A stretch of 64,000 nucleotides of DNA from Sorghum bicolor. Taxonomy: Eukaryota > Streptophyta > Magnoliopsida > Poales > Poaceae. The notes beneath the pieces were generated by a model that worked only from the letters and a program-made list of their open reading frames with translations, ran no database searches and was not told where the DNA came from. A program made the position numbers and the translations under genes. Below are positions 11,714-22,672 of the stretch, in pieces. The stretch lies in assembly GCF_000003195.3 (NCBI RefSeq), contig NC_012870.2:26060202-26124201 (forward strand), written 5' to 3'. Each line of letters starts with the position of its first letter. The first letter of the stretch is position 1.

Positions 11714-12220
11714 GTGCATTCCCACATATTTATATGACATGCCTCTCCTCCAACAAAGCAAGGTAAAGTTGGTTGACATAGCATTCATACTTTGCTAAGG
11801 ACATGATTAGAACATATAGGCATATTTGCATGACAAATAGACTCATTCATAAAAATAAAAAAGAATATGATGTATATATGGTACCACTATTGCTTCTATG
11901 ATTGACTGATCTAGTGGTAGCATATGACATGTTTGTGAGCTTGTAAGCCTAGTGTTGAATCTAGAAAATGAGCTTATGATGTGTAATTCAACATGGTCAA
12001 GATAACCCTTATACTTCATGAGGTGTGAAAAAGCTTGTCCTTGGATCAAACCGAATTACATGTTCTAGGCAAGTGATCTAGATTGAACCATAATTTGACC
12101 CTCACCTTATTCACTTAATTCTCATTAAAATTTAACCTTTGTGGTCATTGATGACAAAGGGGGAGAGAAACAAAGATAAGTCATCAAAGGGGATAAAAAG
12201 ATAAGTGATCAAGGGGGAGA
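11714..12220 (+). other. Sirevirus 3' non-coding region with polypurine motifs
   Basis: Downstream of RNase H come repeated purine tracts: caaagggggagaga near 12157, tcaaaggggat near 12184 and tcaagggggagaaa near 12209. Arrays of GGGGGAGA-like polypurine tracts between RNase H and the 3' LTR are a known hallmark of Sireviruses. The last one before the LTR is at 14528-14541. A LINE insertion interrupts this region at 12221. Confidence 0.7.
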
Positions 12221-13967
12221 AAAATTTTCGTTGTAAAAGGGGTGTACGTCAAGGGGATCCCCTTTCACCATTGTTATTTGTTTTGGCTGCGGATCTTTTA
12301 CAGAGCATTGTGAATCAAGCAGCAAATAGAGGACTCCATCATCCTCTAAGTGATCGTTTTGGTGGAGACTTTCTGACTGTGCAGTACGTAGATGATCCTC
12401 TTCTCTTTCTCCAGGCTGATGCTAGGCAATTGTTTCTCCTCAAAGGGCTGCTAAGATCATTTGGTGACTCTACAGATTTGCAAATTAATTTTGCAAAGTC
12501 TCTCATGGTGCCGATCAATGTTAGTGAGGAGAAAACTGCTCACCTTGCAAGGACATTTGGTTGTGCAGTGGGCTCGCTACGCTTTACCTATTTGGGCTTA
12601 CCTCTAGGAGCTACTCGGCTTGCAGATTTCATGCTGCACGGAGATTAGCTGGACTTAGTTAGTTCCTCTCTTATTATGTTGACTAGCCTTGGTGAATTCC
12701 CTGCTGACATCGCTGCCAATGTATTGGTTGAGCACTTTTAAATTCCCAAAGTCAGTCATAAAGCAAATTGATGCTTTCTGTAAGAAATGTCTTTGAGAAG
12801 GCAATGCAATTCACAGATAAGGTCGTTGTTTGGTTGCTTGGACAAAAGCCTGCAAGTCAAAGCAAGAAGGGGGCCTAGGGATTCTTGATATCAAGACACA
12901 AAATAAAGCTTTGTTATTGAAATTTATAGGCATGTTTTATAATAATTGTGATACTCCTTGGGTGCAACTTATTTGGCAAGCTTTATACTCTAATCCAGTT
13001 GCACCACATGCTAAGCGCCTAATTGGATCCTTTTGGTGGCGGGATATCATGAGCTTGTCACTGATTTTTAGAAGCTTTGTTTCCTGTGAAGTAGGCAATG
13101 GGCGCACAATTTGCTTTTGGGAGGATATATGGAATGGCCGGCTTTTAAAAATGGATTTTCCTCAGCTGCACTCTTTTGCTCGAGACCATAAAGTCTCAGT
13201 CAAGGCCTTTATGTCTAGAGCTCCAGAAGATAACTTCCTGCTACCCCTATCTTTGATTGCTTCACAACAGTTAATGAGTTTATCAAATATGCTTTCTGGG
13301 CTTTAGCTACTGGATAATGATGATGACAGATGGTCCTATATTTGGGGAGATGGTTATGTCTGCGAACGTGTTTACAAATCTATTGTCGGTACAAGTTCAG
13401 CACCCCAACAGTTTGTTTGGCTATGGAAAAGTGGTTGCAGAGGGCGCCAAAATTCTTCTTTAGGCTCCTGCTACTAGACAAGCTAAATATGAGGAACATT
13501 TTGTGCCGAAAGATTTTTTTTATGCAGTCTTGTTCATGTGTTTTGTGCCAATGCAATGTGGAAGAATCTCTGGACCATTTGTTCTTCGAGTGCACTTTTA
13601 GTGCATGGTGCTGGCGTTTAGTTGATATTTCTTGGGATTCTTCACTACCAATTATGGAGAGGCTGCAGTTTGCTAGAGCTAGCTTTAATGCCCCCATTTT
13701 TATGGAAATCGTAATTCTAACAGCTTTGTGTATATGGACCATGCGTAACCGTGTCATCTTTGATGGCGCTTCTCCTTTAGGGCAGTGGAAGCATAATTTT
13801 AGGGAAGAAAATTTTCTTTCTCTTTTAAGTGTAAGCCTTTGAAGAAATCTCTTCTTCAAGCTTGGCTTGCTCAGTTTTAATTTTGTTTTCTTCTTCATGT
13901 TTTGTACAGATAAAACTTATAAAATGAATTCAGTAGGGGCTTGGGCCCCTCCTGTTTGTTCAAAAAA
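12221..13967 (+). mobile_element. 5'-truncated LINE-1 insertion (RT and zf-RVT), decayed
   Basis: A non-LTR retrotransposon fragment. The reverse transcriptase is recognisable from FRCKRGVRQGDPLSPLLF, the catalytic region QYVDDPLLFL (YVDD present), and YLGLPLG, followed by the zf-RVT zinc-binding domain (SCVLCQCNVEESLDHLFFEC, near 13530-13590). Stops at 12646-12648 and beyond and several frame changes show it is dead. It ends in a short A run (caaaaaa, 13961-13967). GGGGAGA occurs on both sides (12214-12220 and 13968-13974), a plausible TSD, which also shows that the insertion hit a Sirevirus purine tract. The region after 13968 continues the Sirevirus 3' sequence. Confidence 0.85.
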
Positions 13968-14541
13968 GGGGAGACATATGAAAATGGAAAGGGATCAATT
14001 AAAACTTGAGCACACAAATAGGGGGAGCAAACTCATGAACTATTTGTTGCATTTGTATGTGCACTAACATGATGATTTGTTCTTAAGTTCACTACTCGTG
14101 TTTGATTGATGTTTGCTAGAGATAGAACTTGAATGATTTTTGAAACCTAGCATAGAGTAGGGTTTACATATGGTATCTAGACATATAATTTGATCTCACA
14201 AGGTATCTTGAGTTTTTGATGTATGTCTAGCTACATTGGTGCTAAGGATGGTATATATTGCAACTCCGATTGGTATCACACTTTGAAGGTCCATTCTACA
14301 TACCTTAGCATCATTTTGGTAGTAATATATCTCCTAAAACTCCAATTCATGCATATTGTAAACTTGAACCAAACTCATGGAAGCACATATGTAGGGGAGC
14401 TAGTACTACCAAAACCGAAATTAAGGTGTTTGTCCGATCTTGTTTTATGATCATAATGCTTTGGATAAGCAATTCAAGTTCAATATGATTCCATTTCATA
14501 TCTTTGAGATGGTTGTCATCAATTACCAAAAAGGAGGAGAT
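13968..14541 (+). other. Remaining Sirevirus 3' region up to the polypurine tract
   Basis: Non-coding sequence continuing the host copia element after the LINE, including another gggggagc tract near 14021. It ends in the polypurine tract aaaaaggaggagat (14528-14541) directly before the LTR start TGAAAG. Confidence 0.65.
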
Positions 14542-15107
14542 TGAAAGCCCAAGTTTGGTTTTGGTAATTAATGACACCAAGTTACTAATGCCATTGTGTT
14601 TAAGTGGTTTGAGTTTGGCATAGCAACACATGTGAGGAAGGAGCGATTTGATATGGAGTGGTGGACACATGATCATAAAGAGATGAAGCATGAACATGGA
14701 AATGAAGATCATGGTGATCAAGTACATGGTGATGGACAAGGAGTAAAGTGATCAAGGCAAAGGTATAACCATAGGGTTTTACTTTTGCTGGTCTAAGATG
14801 AGTAGACAAGTGATTGACCAGATTTAGGATAGATACCCGACTACCAAGAGGGAAATCACGGTTATCTCTTGGTTCAAGTGCTAATAGTTCTATATCTTGA
14901 GCATATGCATTAGGATATAGTAAAGTGCTAACCTAATTCCTTTAAAGAAAATGTTTGTGAAATGTTAACACATATGCACAATAGTGGTGGACACTTGGTG
15001 GTGTTAGCATATTTGCAAAGAAGGTGGAGTTTGAGAGATAGAGAGCGGTTTGGGAGGGAATTTTTGGAAAAGTCGCGCGAGTGTTTCATGCTGAGAAACA
15101 CTCATCG

Positions 15108-15501
15108 GACACTGGGTCAGATAGCGTCAGACGCTAAGCCGCGTCCGACGAGTGCAACACAAGAGGGTAGATTTCATCTGTGTGTCAGAGCGTCCGATGC
15201 TCCGGCATTGGCGCGTCTGACACTTGCACTGTAGCAGTAGGGTTCCGATGTTGAACGCGTCGGATGCTGGGTGCGTCTAGTGCCTCTTCATCGGACGCGT
15301 CTGATGCAAGCTCGCAGGTTTTCAAACCATACCGAGTAGCGTCTGGTGTGAGGTGGCACGTCTGACGCTTGGCGTATGAGGCGTCCGACGCATGCTCCAA
15401 AAGTTCGTTAACGCTTAAGTGACTGTTGGTGATCAATGGTTCACATTCAAAGAGGGACACGTGGCAGCGGTCTAACACGTGTGGTAGGGAGCGTCGGACG
15501 C
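15108..15501. repeat. Cluster of GCGTCCGACGC-like palindromic motifs in the Sirevirus LTR
   Basis: About a dozen variants of a GCGTC(C/T/G)GA(C/T)GC palindrome occur in roughly 390 bp, for example near 15124, 15142, 15188, 15212, 15256, 15289, 15358, 15380 and 15491. Several show CG replaced by TG or CA, as expected for decay of methylated CpG. CpG-rich palindrome clusters are a reported feature of Sirevirus LTRs. They probably serve a regulatory role, but that is inference. Confidence 0.75.
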
Positions 15502-15993
15502 CCCCAAGTTTGGCCCTAATGGCTAGCCCTCGGGTGAAACGTTATAAATAGAAGGTGGCCATGTTTGGGGGCCTTTGTCTTGCACATCTGAATACTTAAG
15601 GCATACTTTGAGCTAGAGAACATCTCCTCCACTCATATTCTTGCTTGATTGCTCATCTTAGTGAGTTTGGGTGAGATTCAAGTGAATTGCTTTGAGAGTT
15701 GCATCTAGTGGCACTTGATCCTTGAGTTTGTTGAGGATTTTTTTATTACTCTTGGGTGTTTTCTGCCACCCTAAACGGCTTGGAGCAGCGGAGGTGTTAA
15801 GCTCGTGATTGGAGATTGTTTTGAGCCTCACCAAGTTATTTGTGAGGGATTCTTGAGCCTTCCTCGCAAGATATCACAATTGGCTACTCTAGTGAATTGC
15901 TCGTGGCTTGGAGGATCCCCATCTTGTGAGTGGATGTGCGGCACCCGCTGAGGGTTTGGCTTTGGATTGCTAATTAGCTTGTGGTAATGCATC

Positions 15994-16108
15994 TTCATAG
16001 GCGGTTGGCAGCTCTGACACCACCCTTTTTATACCATAGACGTGTGATAACTAAAACTGCCTGTGGTATAAAAAGGAGACGTCGGCGTTGTACTCTTTTC
16101 TACTAGTG
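15994..16108 (+). mobile_element. Terminal fragment of a CACTA element
   Basis: The end ttgtactcttttctactagtg is, in reverse complement, a CACTAGTAGAAAAG terminus. The preceding 100 bp (gctctgacaccaccctttttatacca, then an inverted ctgtggtataaaaagg) match, in the reverse orientation, the left end of the CACTA element at 33580-34569. Only one terminus is recognisable. ATC occurs on both sides (15991-15993, 16109-16111), which may be a TSD of a collapsed element. Confidence 0.6.
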
Positions 16109-16242
16109 ATCCATCAAGTGGGTGTATCACCACAACGAGGACTAGCTTGCCGGGAAGCAAGTGAGCCTCGGTAAAAAAAATGTGTGTCATCTCTTGCCGA
16201 GGATTTCTTATAGTGCATGATTTTTGGATATATCTCTACTCA

Positions 16243-16878
16243 TGTGGCAGAACCCCCTAAGTGTTTGGGCCCACCGGCACCTGCCATTGTCCTAAGGACC
16301 TCTGACGGTGATGCCGGGAGTCCTCCCACCTTAGAAGTCCGATGAGCATCGCGGGACGCTCATTCCACTGCTACCTGTGGCGTACCAAGCTGGCTCGTTC
16401 TGACCACTAGCAATGGTCAAACAACGAGAACTGCTTCTTCTCGCCCTTACAGGATAGCAAGTGGCCACCTTAACACCAGGATCATTCGTTGCGAAGATAA
16501 AGCAGTAACTCGACGACACACGACCAAAATAATATTTCAGAGTGAAACAGCGGAAGTATTACATAACTTAATTTACAAAAAGAGTTCTTCCAAATAGTAG
16601 AGTGTTATTACAAGCCTGGTCTAGCGGAGCAACTTAAACTTCAATACAGAGAGTACAAATTTACAGACCCTGCCCATGGGTCACGCTCACTCTTCTTCGT
16701 CGTCAACCTCGACGACGGTCACACAACAGGGTCCGAAGCAAGTCGGCTCCTGAGCTTCACCTGCAACAGGGGTATTGAAACCCTGAGTACGGGAGTACTC
16801 AACAAGACTTACCCGATGGGAAAAGAGGAGAACTTAGGGATGCAGGCTTAGGGTAGACAAGGGGTGGCTGAGCAAGGA
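16243..16878 (-). repeat. LTR remnant (636 bp) of the chromovirus composite
   Basis: It matches bases 18190-18825 of the next LTR one for one, with a few substitutions, then stops abruptly within gagcaagga and continues as pol sequence. The shared GA at the junction (LTR ...aagga, pol ...cctga) suggests end joining at 2-bp microhomology. Relative to the complete unit, about 3.65 kb of LTR and 2.7 kb of pol are missing here. Confidence 0.9.
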
Positions 16879-17001
16879 TCTCAAATCAATTTTCGAGAAT
16901 ACTTTGGCCCCGGCTAACTGGTCAAATAATAAGTCAATGCGGGGCAGTGGGTACTTGTTCTTAATCGTCACCTCATTTAGGGGACGATAGTCGACACACC
17001 A
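16879..17001 (-). pseudogene. Fragment of chromovirus reverse transcriptase
   Basis: 123 bp identical or nearly so to 25196-25318, the start of the surviving pol frame ([22 protein letters not shown] and following). It is the only pol left in the second internal region because the rest was removed by the deletion whose junction is at 16878/16879. Confidence 0.9.
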
Positions 17002-17112
17002 AGAGTAAGCAAGTACAACTTCTCAAACCGAAAGAGAACTTATATTACAAACCCGGACCCCACTACAGCAAGCTAGGACTCCTACCACGACGTTGCCCTC
17101 GGTTTCACCGAA

Positions 17113-17817
17113 CTAATCGGTGTGGCCAGAGCTGTAGCCCGGATCGTCATTACCATCATCCTGATTACCCCCTGGGTTGTGGTCATTGGGGTCGGACTCC
17201 TCTTCATCACTGAGGCCTGGATCGGGTTCTCCATCGTCTGCCAACTCGCCATCCGCATCCATTTCTCCTTCGCCGGGAGGTGGGTGGAGTTGATGATACA
17301 GATTAAATGCAATATCACGATATTGCATAGCCAGGTCATTGACTGTATCTAAGTGATGTGCCAGCTCCAGTTTCTCCAGCTGGAGCTGGTCCTCTCGTTG
17401 CCACGCGACATCCCGTTGTGCGGTGACCGTGGCCGCCATCTTCACATACAAATCCTTAAGATACCTTGCCTTGCCCAACTTTGCGTTCATCCTAGTTAGC
17501 TCATGCCTATGGGTGCTCCTAGCTTCTTCCTCTCGGGCAATGGCTGCATTCCGCTCCTCCACCATCCGGGACAACATAGCCTCACAGTTCTCTGTAGCTC
17601 GTTTTTCTTTGGCCAGTTGAGCTTTAAGTTTGCCAATCTCCATAACATTGTACATTCTCTCTCTCATCACCTCAGTCAACTCGGCGGACAACCTGTCCAC
17701 CTCCTGCTGAGGCGGCGAACGGCTACTACTGGCTTGATCACTGCGTGGAGCTAGTTGATATCGGGGAACTCCTTTTGGACCGGTCCGCTTACGCGGGGTC
17801 TGCTTCTGACGAGCCAT
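17113..17817 (-). CDS. Histone H3 tail-like coiled-coil ORF, copy 1
   Basis: A 234-codon ORF with the same predicted protein as the copy at 25430-26134; see that entry for the detailed description. It lies downstream (minus strand) of its own primer binding site and of the LTR at 18190-22467, so it could be transcribed from that LTR. The RT beyond it is deleted. It arose by duplication of the internal region during LTR-LTR recombination, so its intactness is not independent evidence of selection. Confidence 0.8.
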   Translation of the reverse strand: MARQKQTPRKRTGPKGVPRYQLAPRSDQASSSRSPPQQEVDRLSAELTEVMRERMYNVMEIGKLKAQLAKEKRATENCEAMLSRMVEERNAAIAREEEARSTHRHELTRMNAKLGKARYLKDLYVKMAATVTAQRDVAWQREDQLQLEKLELAHHLDTVNDLAMQYRDIAFNLYHQLHPPPGEGEMDADGELADDGEPDPGLSDEEESDPNDHNPGGNQDDGNDDPGYSSGHTD

Positions 17818-18175
17818 CCTGTAGAGGGTAAGTTTAGATTAGTAAGAGAGACCTTAAAGGTTAGCAAGAATAGGATTGATTCTATTCACCCAACCCAACA
17901 AGGAGGAAGGAACTTAACCAGTTAATACATCATGATGCATGCACGAACTTACGATTCCTACTAACAATTCGTAACAACAGTACCTTAAATTTTTACAACA
18001 TAGGGCAATACTTTAGGTTGCTCCTCCATACCACTTCAAAAATTCTCAGAAAGCCTATAGACAGGGGTAGATTAGGACTAAGCACTTGGACTCAAAATAG
18101 GCAGGTTCATAATATTAGTTCCAAACGAATTTTTGAAGTTTTTCAAAAGGTTCAGCAGTCATCTTAGCAACGAAT

Positions 18176-18187
18176 GCTCTGATACCA
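18176..18187 (-). other. Primer binding site, second internal region
   Basis: On the minus strand it reads TGGTATCAGAGC, complementary to the 3' end of initiator methionine tRNA, two bases after the LTR end. It is an exact copy of the site at 26493-26504. Confidence 0.85.
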
Positions 18188-18189
18188 GC

Positions 18190-21100
18190 TGTGGCAGAAC
18201 CCCCTAAGTGTTTGGGCCCACCGGCACCTGCCATTGTCCTAAGGACCTCTGACGGTGATGCCGGGAGTCCTCCCACCTTAGAAGTCCGATGAGCATCGCG
18301 GGACGCTCATTCCACTGCTACCTGTGGCGTACCAAGCTGGCTCGTTCTGACCACTAGCAATGGTCAAACAACGAGAACTGCTTCTTCTCACCCTTACAGG
18401 ATAGCAAGTGGCCACCTTAACACCAGGATCATTCGTTGCGAAGATAAAGCAGTAACTCGACGACACACGACCAAAATAATATTTCAGAGTGAAACAGCGG
18501 AAGTATTACATAACTTAATTTACAAAAAGAGTTCTTCCAAATAGTAGAGTGTTATTACAAGCCTGGTCCAGCGGAGCAACTTAAACTTCAATACAGAGAG
18601 TACAAATTTACAGACCCTGCCCATGGGTCACGCTCACTCTTCTTCTTCGTCAACCTCGACGACGGTCACACAACAGGGTCCGAAGCAAGTCGGCTCCTGA
18701 GCTTCACCTGCAACAGGGGTATTGAAACCCTGAGTACGGGAGTACTCAACAAGACTTACCCGATGGGAAAAGAGGAGAACTTAGGGATGCAGGCTTAGGG
18801 TAGACAAGGGGTGGCTGAGCAAGGAGCCAAAGTGTTTTGCGTAAAAAGCTTACTAGTAGTGCATCCTTATTTTCAAGTTTTACCCCCGAATTCCTCCCTC
18901 GCAGAGGCCGAGGAGTTCGAGGATAGTTTAACTAGTTGTACCCCACAGACGAATCCGTGAGTTCCTAGTCCTATCATAAAGTATTATTTATCGATGGTCA
19001 TAGCTTCATGTCGCTATGAGTCCGGGAATTGGGATCCGAACCTCATGGGACATTTTCCCTTTTTCTCATTTTATCACTTAGTTGCATATTTAACTACGAT
19101 GAGGGTCGAAGGAATTGAGTCTCCCAATCGGGGAGCAACGACGATTCGAATCGCTTAGCAATCCAGCTGGAGTTCCTAACCACCCGACATATGTAGAACC
19201 AAATCTTGCATATGTCAACCCAAAGCAAGCTCTCCCCAAATTTGACCAGGTTCGCGGCACCCGAGAGCACAGTACTCCACCATCCTACAGCCGATCTAGA
19301 TGTTTTCCGGTCATCTCAGATCCGTAAGGTGGGTACACACTACTCTCGCCATCTTTCCACTCCCAGTGCGCGAGTAGCTGTTCGCGTCGAGGGATCACAA
19401 GTCCAGGCTTACCGAAGGCAAGTGGCTAGTACTATAAATTCTCAACCCAGCAGGCCATCAACGGAACGGTCCTTAATCAACACAGTCAGAGACACTACTT
19501 TAAGACTCCATTCTTAGAGCAAGTCCACCGACCGGTCTCAAATTGAAACATCATTGATCGTAAGTGTATTCCACAACAACCCTTCAAACTTTCTTGTTTG
19601 AAAACCTATCTAGTAGCAGGGCTAAGCATCACTACGCAGTTTTTAAAATAAAACAGGTGCCAAGGACAAGATAACAAGTATCAAGGTAGTAAATGCAGCA
19701 AGTAGGTTAACCCAATTCTCAACTACCTAATGCAGCATTTTCAAACCATAAGTGATAAAAGATTCAAAACATTCAAGGAGGGGTTAATGCATCCGGGGCT
19801 TGCCTTGGTTGCAGGGCAGAGAGGGACCCTCGGAGACTTCCAAGGTCTCGGATTCGACTTCCTCGAACGGAGCACCGACCTCGGGGTTCGGTTCAACGGG
19901 CGCTCCTTCGGTCACGGACACTATACGCAAAATGATGAATGCTTATGATATGCGTATGACAAATGTGCAGAAAGGACCGAATCAAGTACAATTTGTTTTC
20001 CTAATGCAATACAGAATTATCACTAAATAAAGTTGCTTAATAATTTAATGATTTTACCCAAGAGGTTGCATCTGTAAACTAAGACTTTATTTAATTCATA
20101 CTTATCTTAAATTAGTTAATTATTAATCCTAATTACCTTAATTAACTCTTAATTAATTACAATTGACAGTAATTAAGCATTAAGGCTAAACAATAATTAA
20201 ATGCCAAAGGTCATTAGGGTTAATGACCTCAGGTCATCACACAATCCAAAATCACTCAACCCTAATTATGAGGATCTAAATAATCACCATTTAATTATTT
20301 TGGAATTATTATTTAAGTGCTAAATAAGGGTTTATTAATATTTTAATCAAACCTTATCCAAATGCCACCAATTCTTGTGTGGAGCCAGGGAATATCACTC
20401 AGAGGCTCTCCACAATTTTTTGTGATTTTTGGACCTCCTAGTAAATTACTAAAATTCCTAGAAGTTTTATTCACTAATTAAAGAGCCAATTTTTATAGAC
20501 ATGTAAACTACCAGAAAAATAGAATCCACTATTTTTCTTGTGTTCTACCCACTTTATGGAACCTATACAAAAACTTTCATCATTTTTGGATTAGCACACC
20601 ATTTATCATATAATTTCAAACATCAAACAAAAATTGCATAAAAAGAAAAAGAAAAGGATCTCTGCGCAGTGGGCGGCCTGGATCTTGGCCCGCAGGTCGG
20701 CCCACAACCGCGCTGCGCAGACGGCCTGCTTGGACACGGCCCAAATCGGCCTGGGGGCGCTCCCCCGCGCGGACGGCGCGTGCTGCCCCCTCTCCTCACG
20801 TTGCGGGACGCTGACAGGCGGGTCCCGCCTGTCAGCTTCGCCTCCCTCGCTCACGGCGGTGCTGCCGCCGCTCCGGCGACCGTTAGCGGGTTCCGCGGCC
20901 CCCGCGCGCGCGCGCACCAGCACCGCGCCAACCCTGCGACTCCAAAGCTACCACTCACGGACGCTCTGTCGCTCTCTTTCCACCTCAACCACGCAAATGG
21001 CGGACGGCCGCGTCGGTCGCCGAGGACCGGGCACGAAGGTTCGGTAGAGCGTGAACCAGTAGGTCCGGGAGGTCCGGGAAGAAGTGGGGATCATGATGCT

Positions 21101-22467
21101 CACATCACCACGGCGGGAGAAGCGGTAGAGAAGCTTGGCGACGGTGGCCGTGCGGTCGGGCGGATGCTCCGGCTCCGGCGAGGTTGCTCCGGTGATTCTG
21201 TTGGCGTCCAGTGAGAAATAGCGAGCGCATGAGTATCGGGGAAACAAGAAGAATTCGGAACGACCGCCTTCAAGGTGTGGTACCGACTGGAGCAGCGTGC
21301 TCACGTGAAGGGTTCCACGGCGGCGACGCCGGCCGGACTTAGAGAAGAAGGAGAAGTTCTGGCGTTTGAGGGGGTTAGGGCGTGAGCTCGGGGGTGCTCT
21401 GGGTCCGCAAGGAGGTGGCGAAAACGGCAGTGTGCTCAATTTGGCTCGAAAGGAACGGAGTGCGGTGGATTTCAGAGAGAGGGAGGTCGAGTTTCTCCGG
21501 CCGTGGACAGTGAAAACGGACGGCGTCGTCCACGTCGGTGCTCAAGTGGAGGGGAAGGCAAGCCTGAGGCATCCACGTCGCCTGGCGACCCTGGCAGCAA
21601 GCAGCTGCGTGCACTCACGCATGCGCGCGGCGCTGCTCGCGCGGCAGCTGCGCTAGGCAGGGAGCCGGTGATCCCTATCGGATCACTGTAGCAGACCCCT
21701 ATCCCCTCTTTTCAGAACTTTGCGAAATTCAACCGAAATTTGAACTGGAGTCAAATTTTTGTCAAAACAAAAGTTGTTCCAAATTTTGTAAGCTACAAAT
21801 CATATTTAGGTGTCCCAAGCTGATTCTCACTGGAAATAAGTTAATTTTGCCAGACAGTTTGAAAATCAGACTCAATTCAAAAGAAATTCAAATTTTTGAA
21901 TTGGGGCAAATCAGGATTTCCAAAATTACTTTTGATTTTGCATAACAGCTTGAAAAACTCCCAACATGAAAGTTGCTCAACTTTTTGTGCTCTACAACTT
22001 TCATGTTGACCACTTTTCAAAATTCCAAATGGATTTTGAATTGGGGGTTTAAGTTGGAAAAGGGGACACTTTCTGGAAATCTGTATTTTCAAAATTACTT
22101 TGAATTTTGTATTGAAACTTCAAAAACTCAAAACACCAAAGTTGTACATCTTGCCAAGAGCTACAACTTTGCTTTTGAACTCAACCTCAAATTTTGCTTA
22201 GTTTTTGACTTATGCAAAAGGGGACAAATCTAGGATCCAGAAATCAGGGTTTTCCCCCTTAGCTTTTCGGAAAACTTCCACCCTAGGGTTTTAGCAACCA
22301 CACAAGCAACAACACACCACAGAAGCACACTCTACTTCCCTAAGCTCAAGCAATCAAGGTAAACTTATTTTAAGTTGATGCATACTAATGTGCTTTAACA
22401 ATTATGCTTTGCAATGCTTATGATGACATGATCCGTTTTTAGTAACCGTAACATCAGGGATGTTACA
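18190..22467 (-). repeat. Complete 4278-bp LTR (middle copy)
   Basis: On the minus strand it starts TGTAACATCCCTGATGTTACG and ends TGCCACA. It is 3' LTR to the right-hand internal region and 5' LTR to the left-hand one. Its composition is uneven: AT-rich ends and a strongly GC-rich, CpG-dense block at about 20640-21690 including a (CG)n run near 20905. Open frames in the GC block have no recognisable domains and are probably compositional. Palindromic modules of the form aaagttg...caacttt lie at 21965-22005 and 22135-22175. Confidence 0.92.
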
Positions 22468-22482
22468 GCCCTTCCCCCTTAA
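22468..22482 (-). other. Polypurine tract of the chromovirus element
   Basis: On the minus strand the sequence immediately before the LTR start reads TTAAGGGGGAAGGGC, the expected primer for plus-strand DNA synthesis. Its position confirms that the element runs on the minus strand. Confidence 0.8.
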
Positions 22483-22672
22483 AGAAATCTCGTCCCCGAG
22501 ATTTAAAACCTTAGGGTAAGTAATGGAAAAGGAAATTTGTCAAAACTCTTTCATCTTCAACTTTTCCATAAGGCAAGGAGTTGGGGAAAAATACTTCATT
22601 ATAAGCATATATGTACATTAAGGACATGGCTTTGGTGACTCTTTTCCTTCACTAGAGTACACTCTCTGGTTA

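Larger units (their letters stand above)
14542..16242 (+). mobile_element. Sirevirus 3' LTR, first part (split by a nested insertion)
   Basis: The LTR begins TGAAAGCCCAAGTTTGG right after the polypurine tract. It continues with Sirevirus-typical LTR sequence: a CpG-rich palindrome cluster, a ggcacccgctgagggtttggctttggat block, and the gtgtatcaccacaacgaggactag block. It is interrupted at 16242 by the Ty3 composite. The preceding five bases ACTCA (16238-16242) are the left copy of that insertion's TSD. The LTR resumes at 30790. A CACTA terminal fragment is also embedded at about 15994-16108. The matching 5' LTR is not in this window. Confidence 0.8.

Noticed and set aside
20606..21656. Several long frames in both strands of the chromovirus LTR
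   Set aside because: They follow from high GC with few stop codons, have no domains, and are duplicated only because the LTR is.
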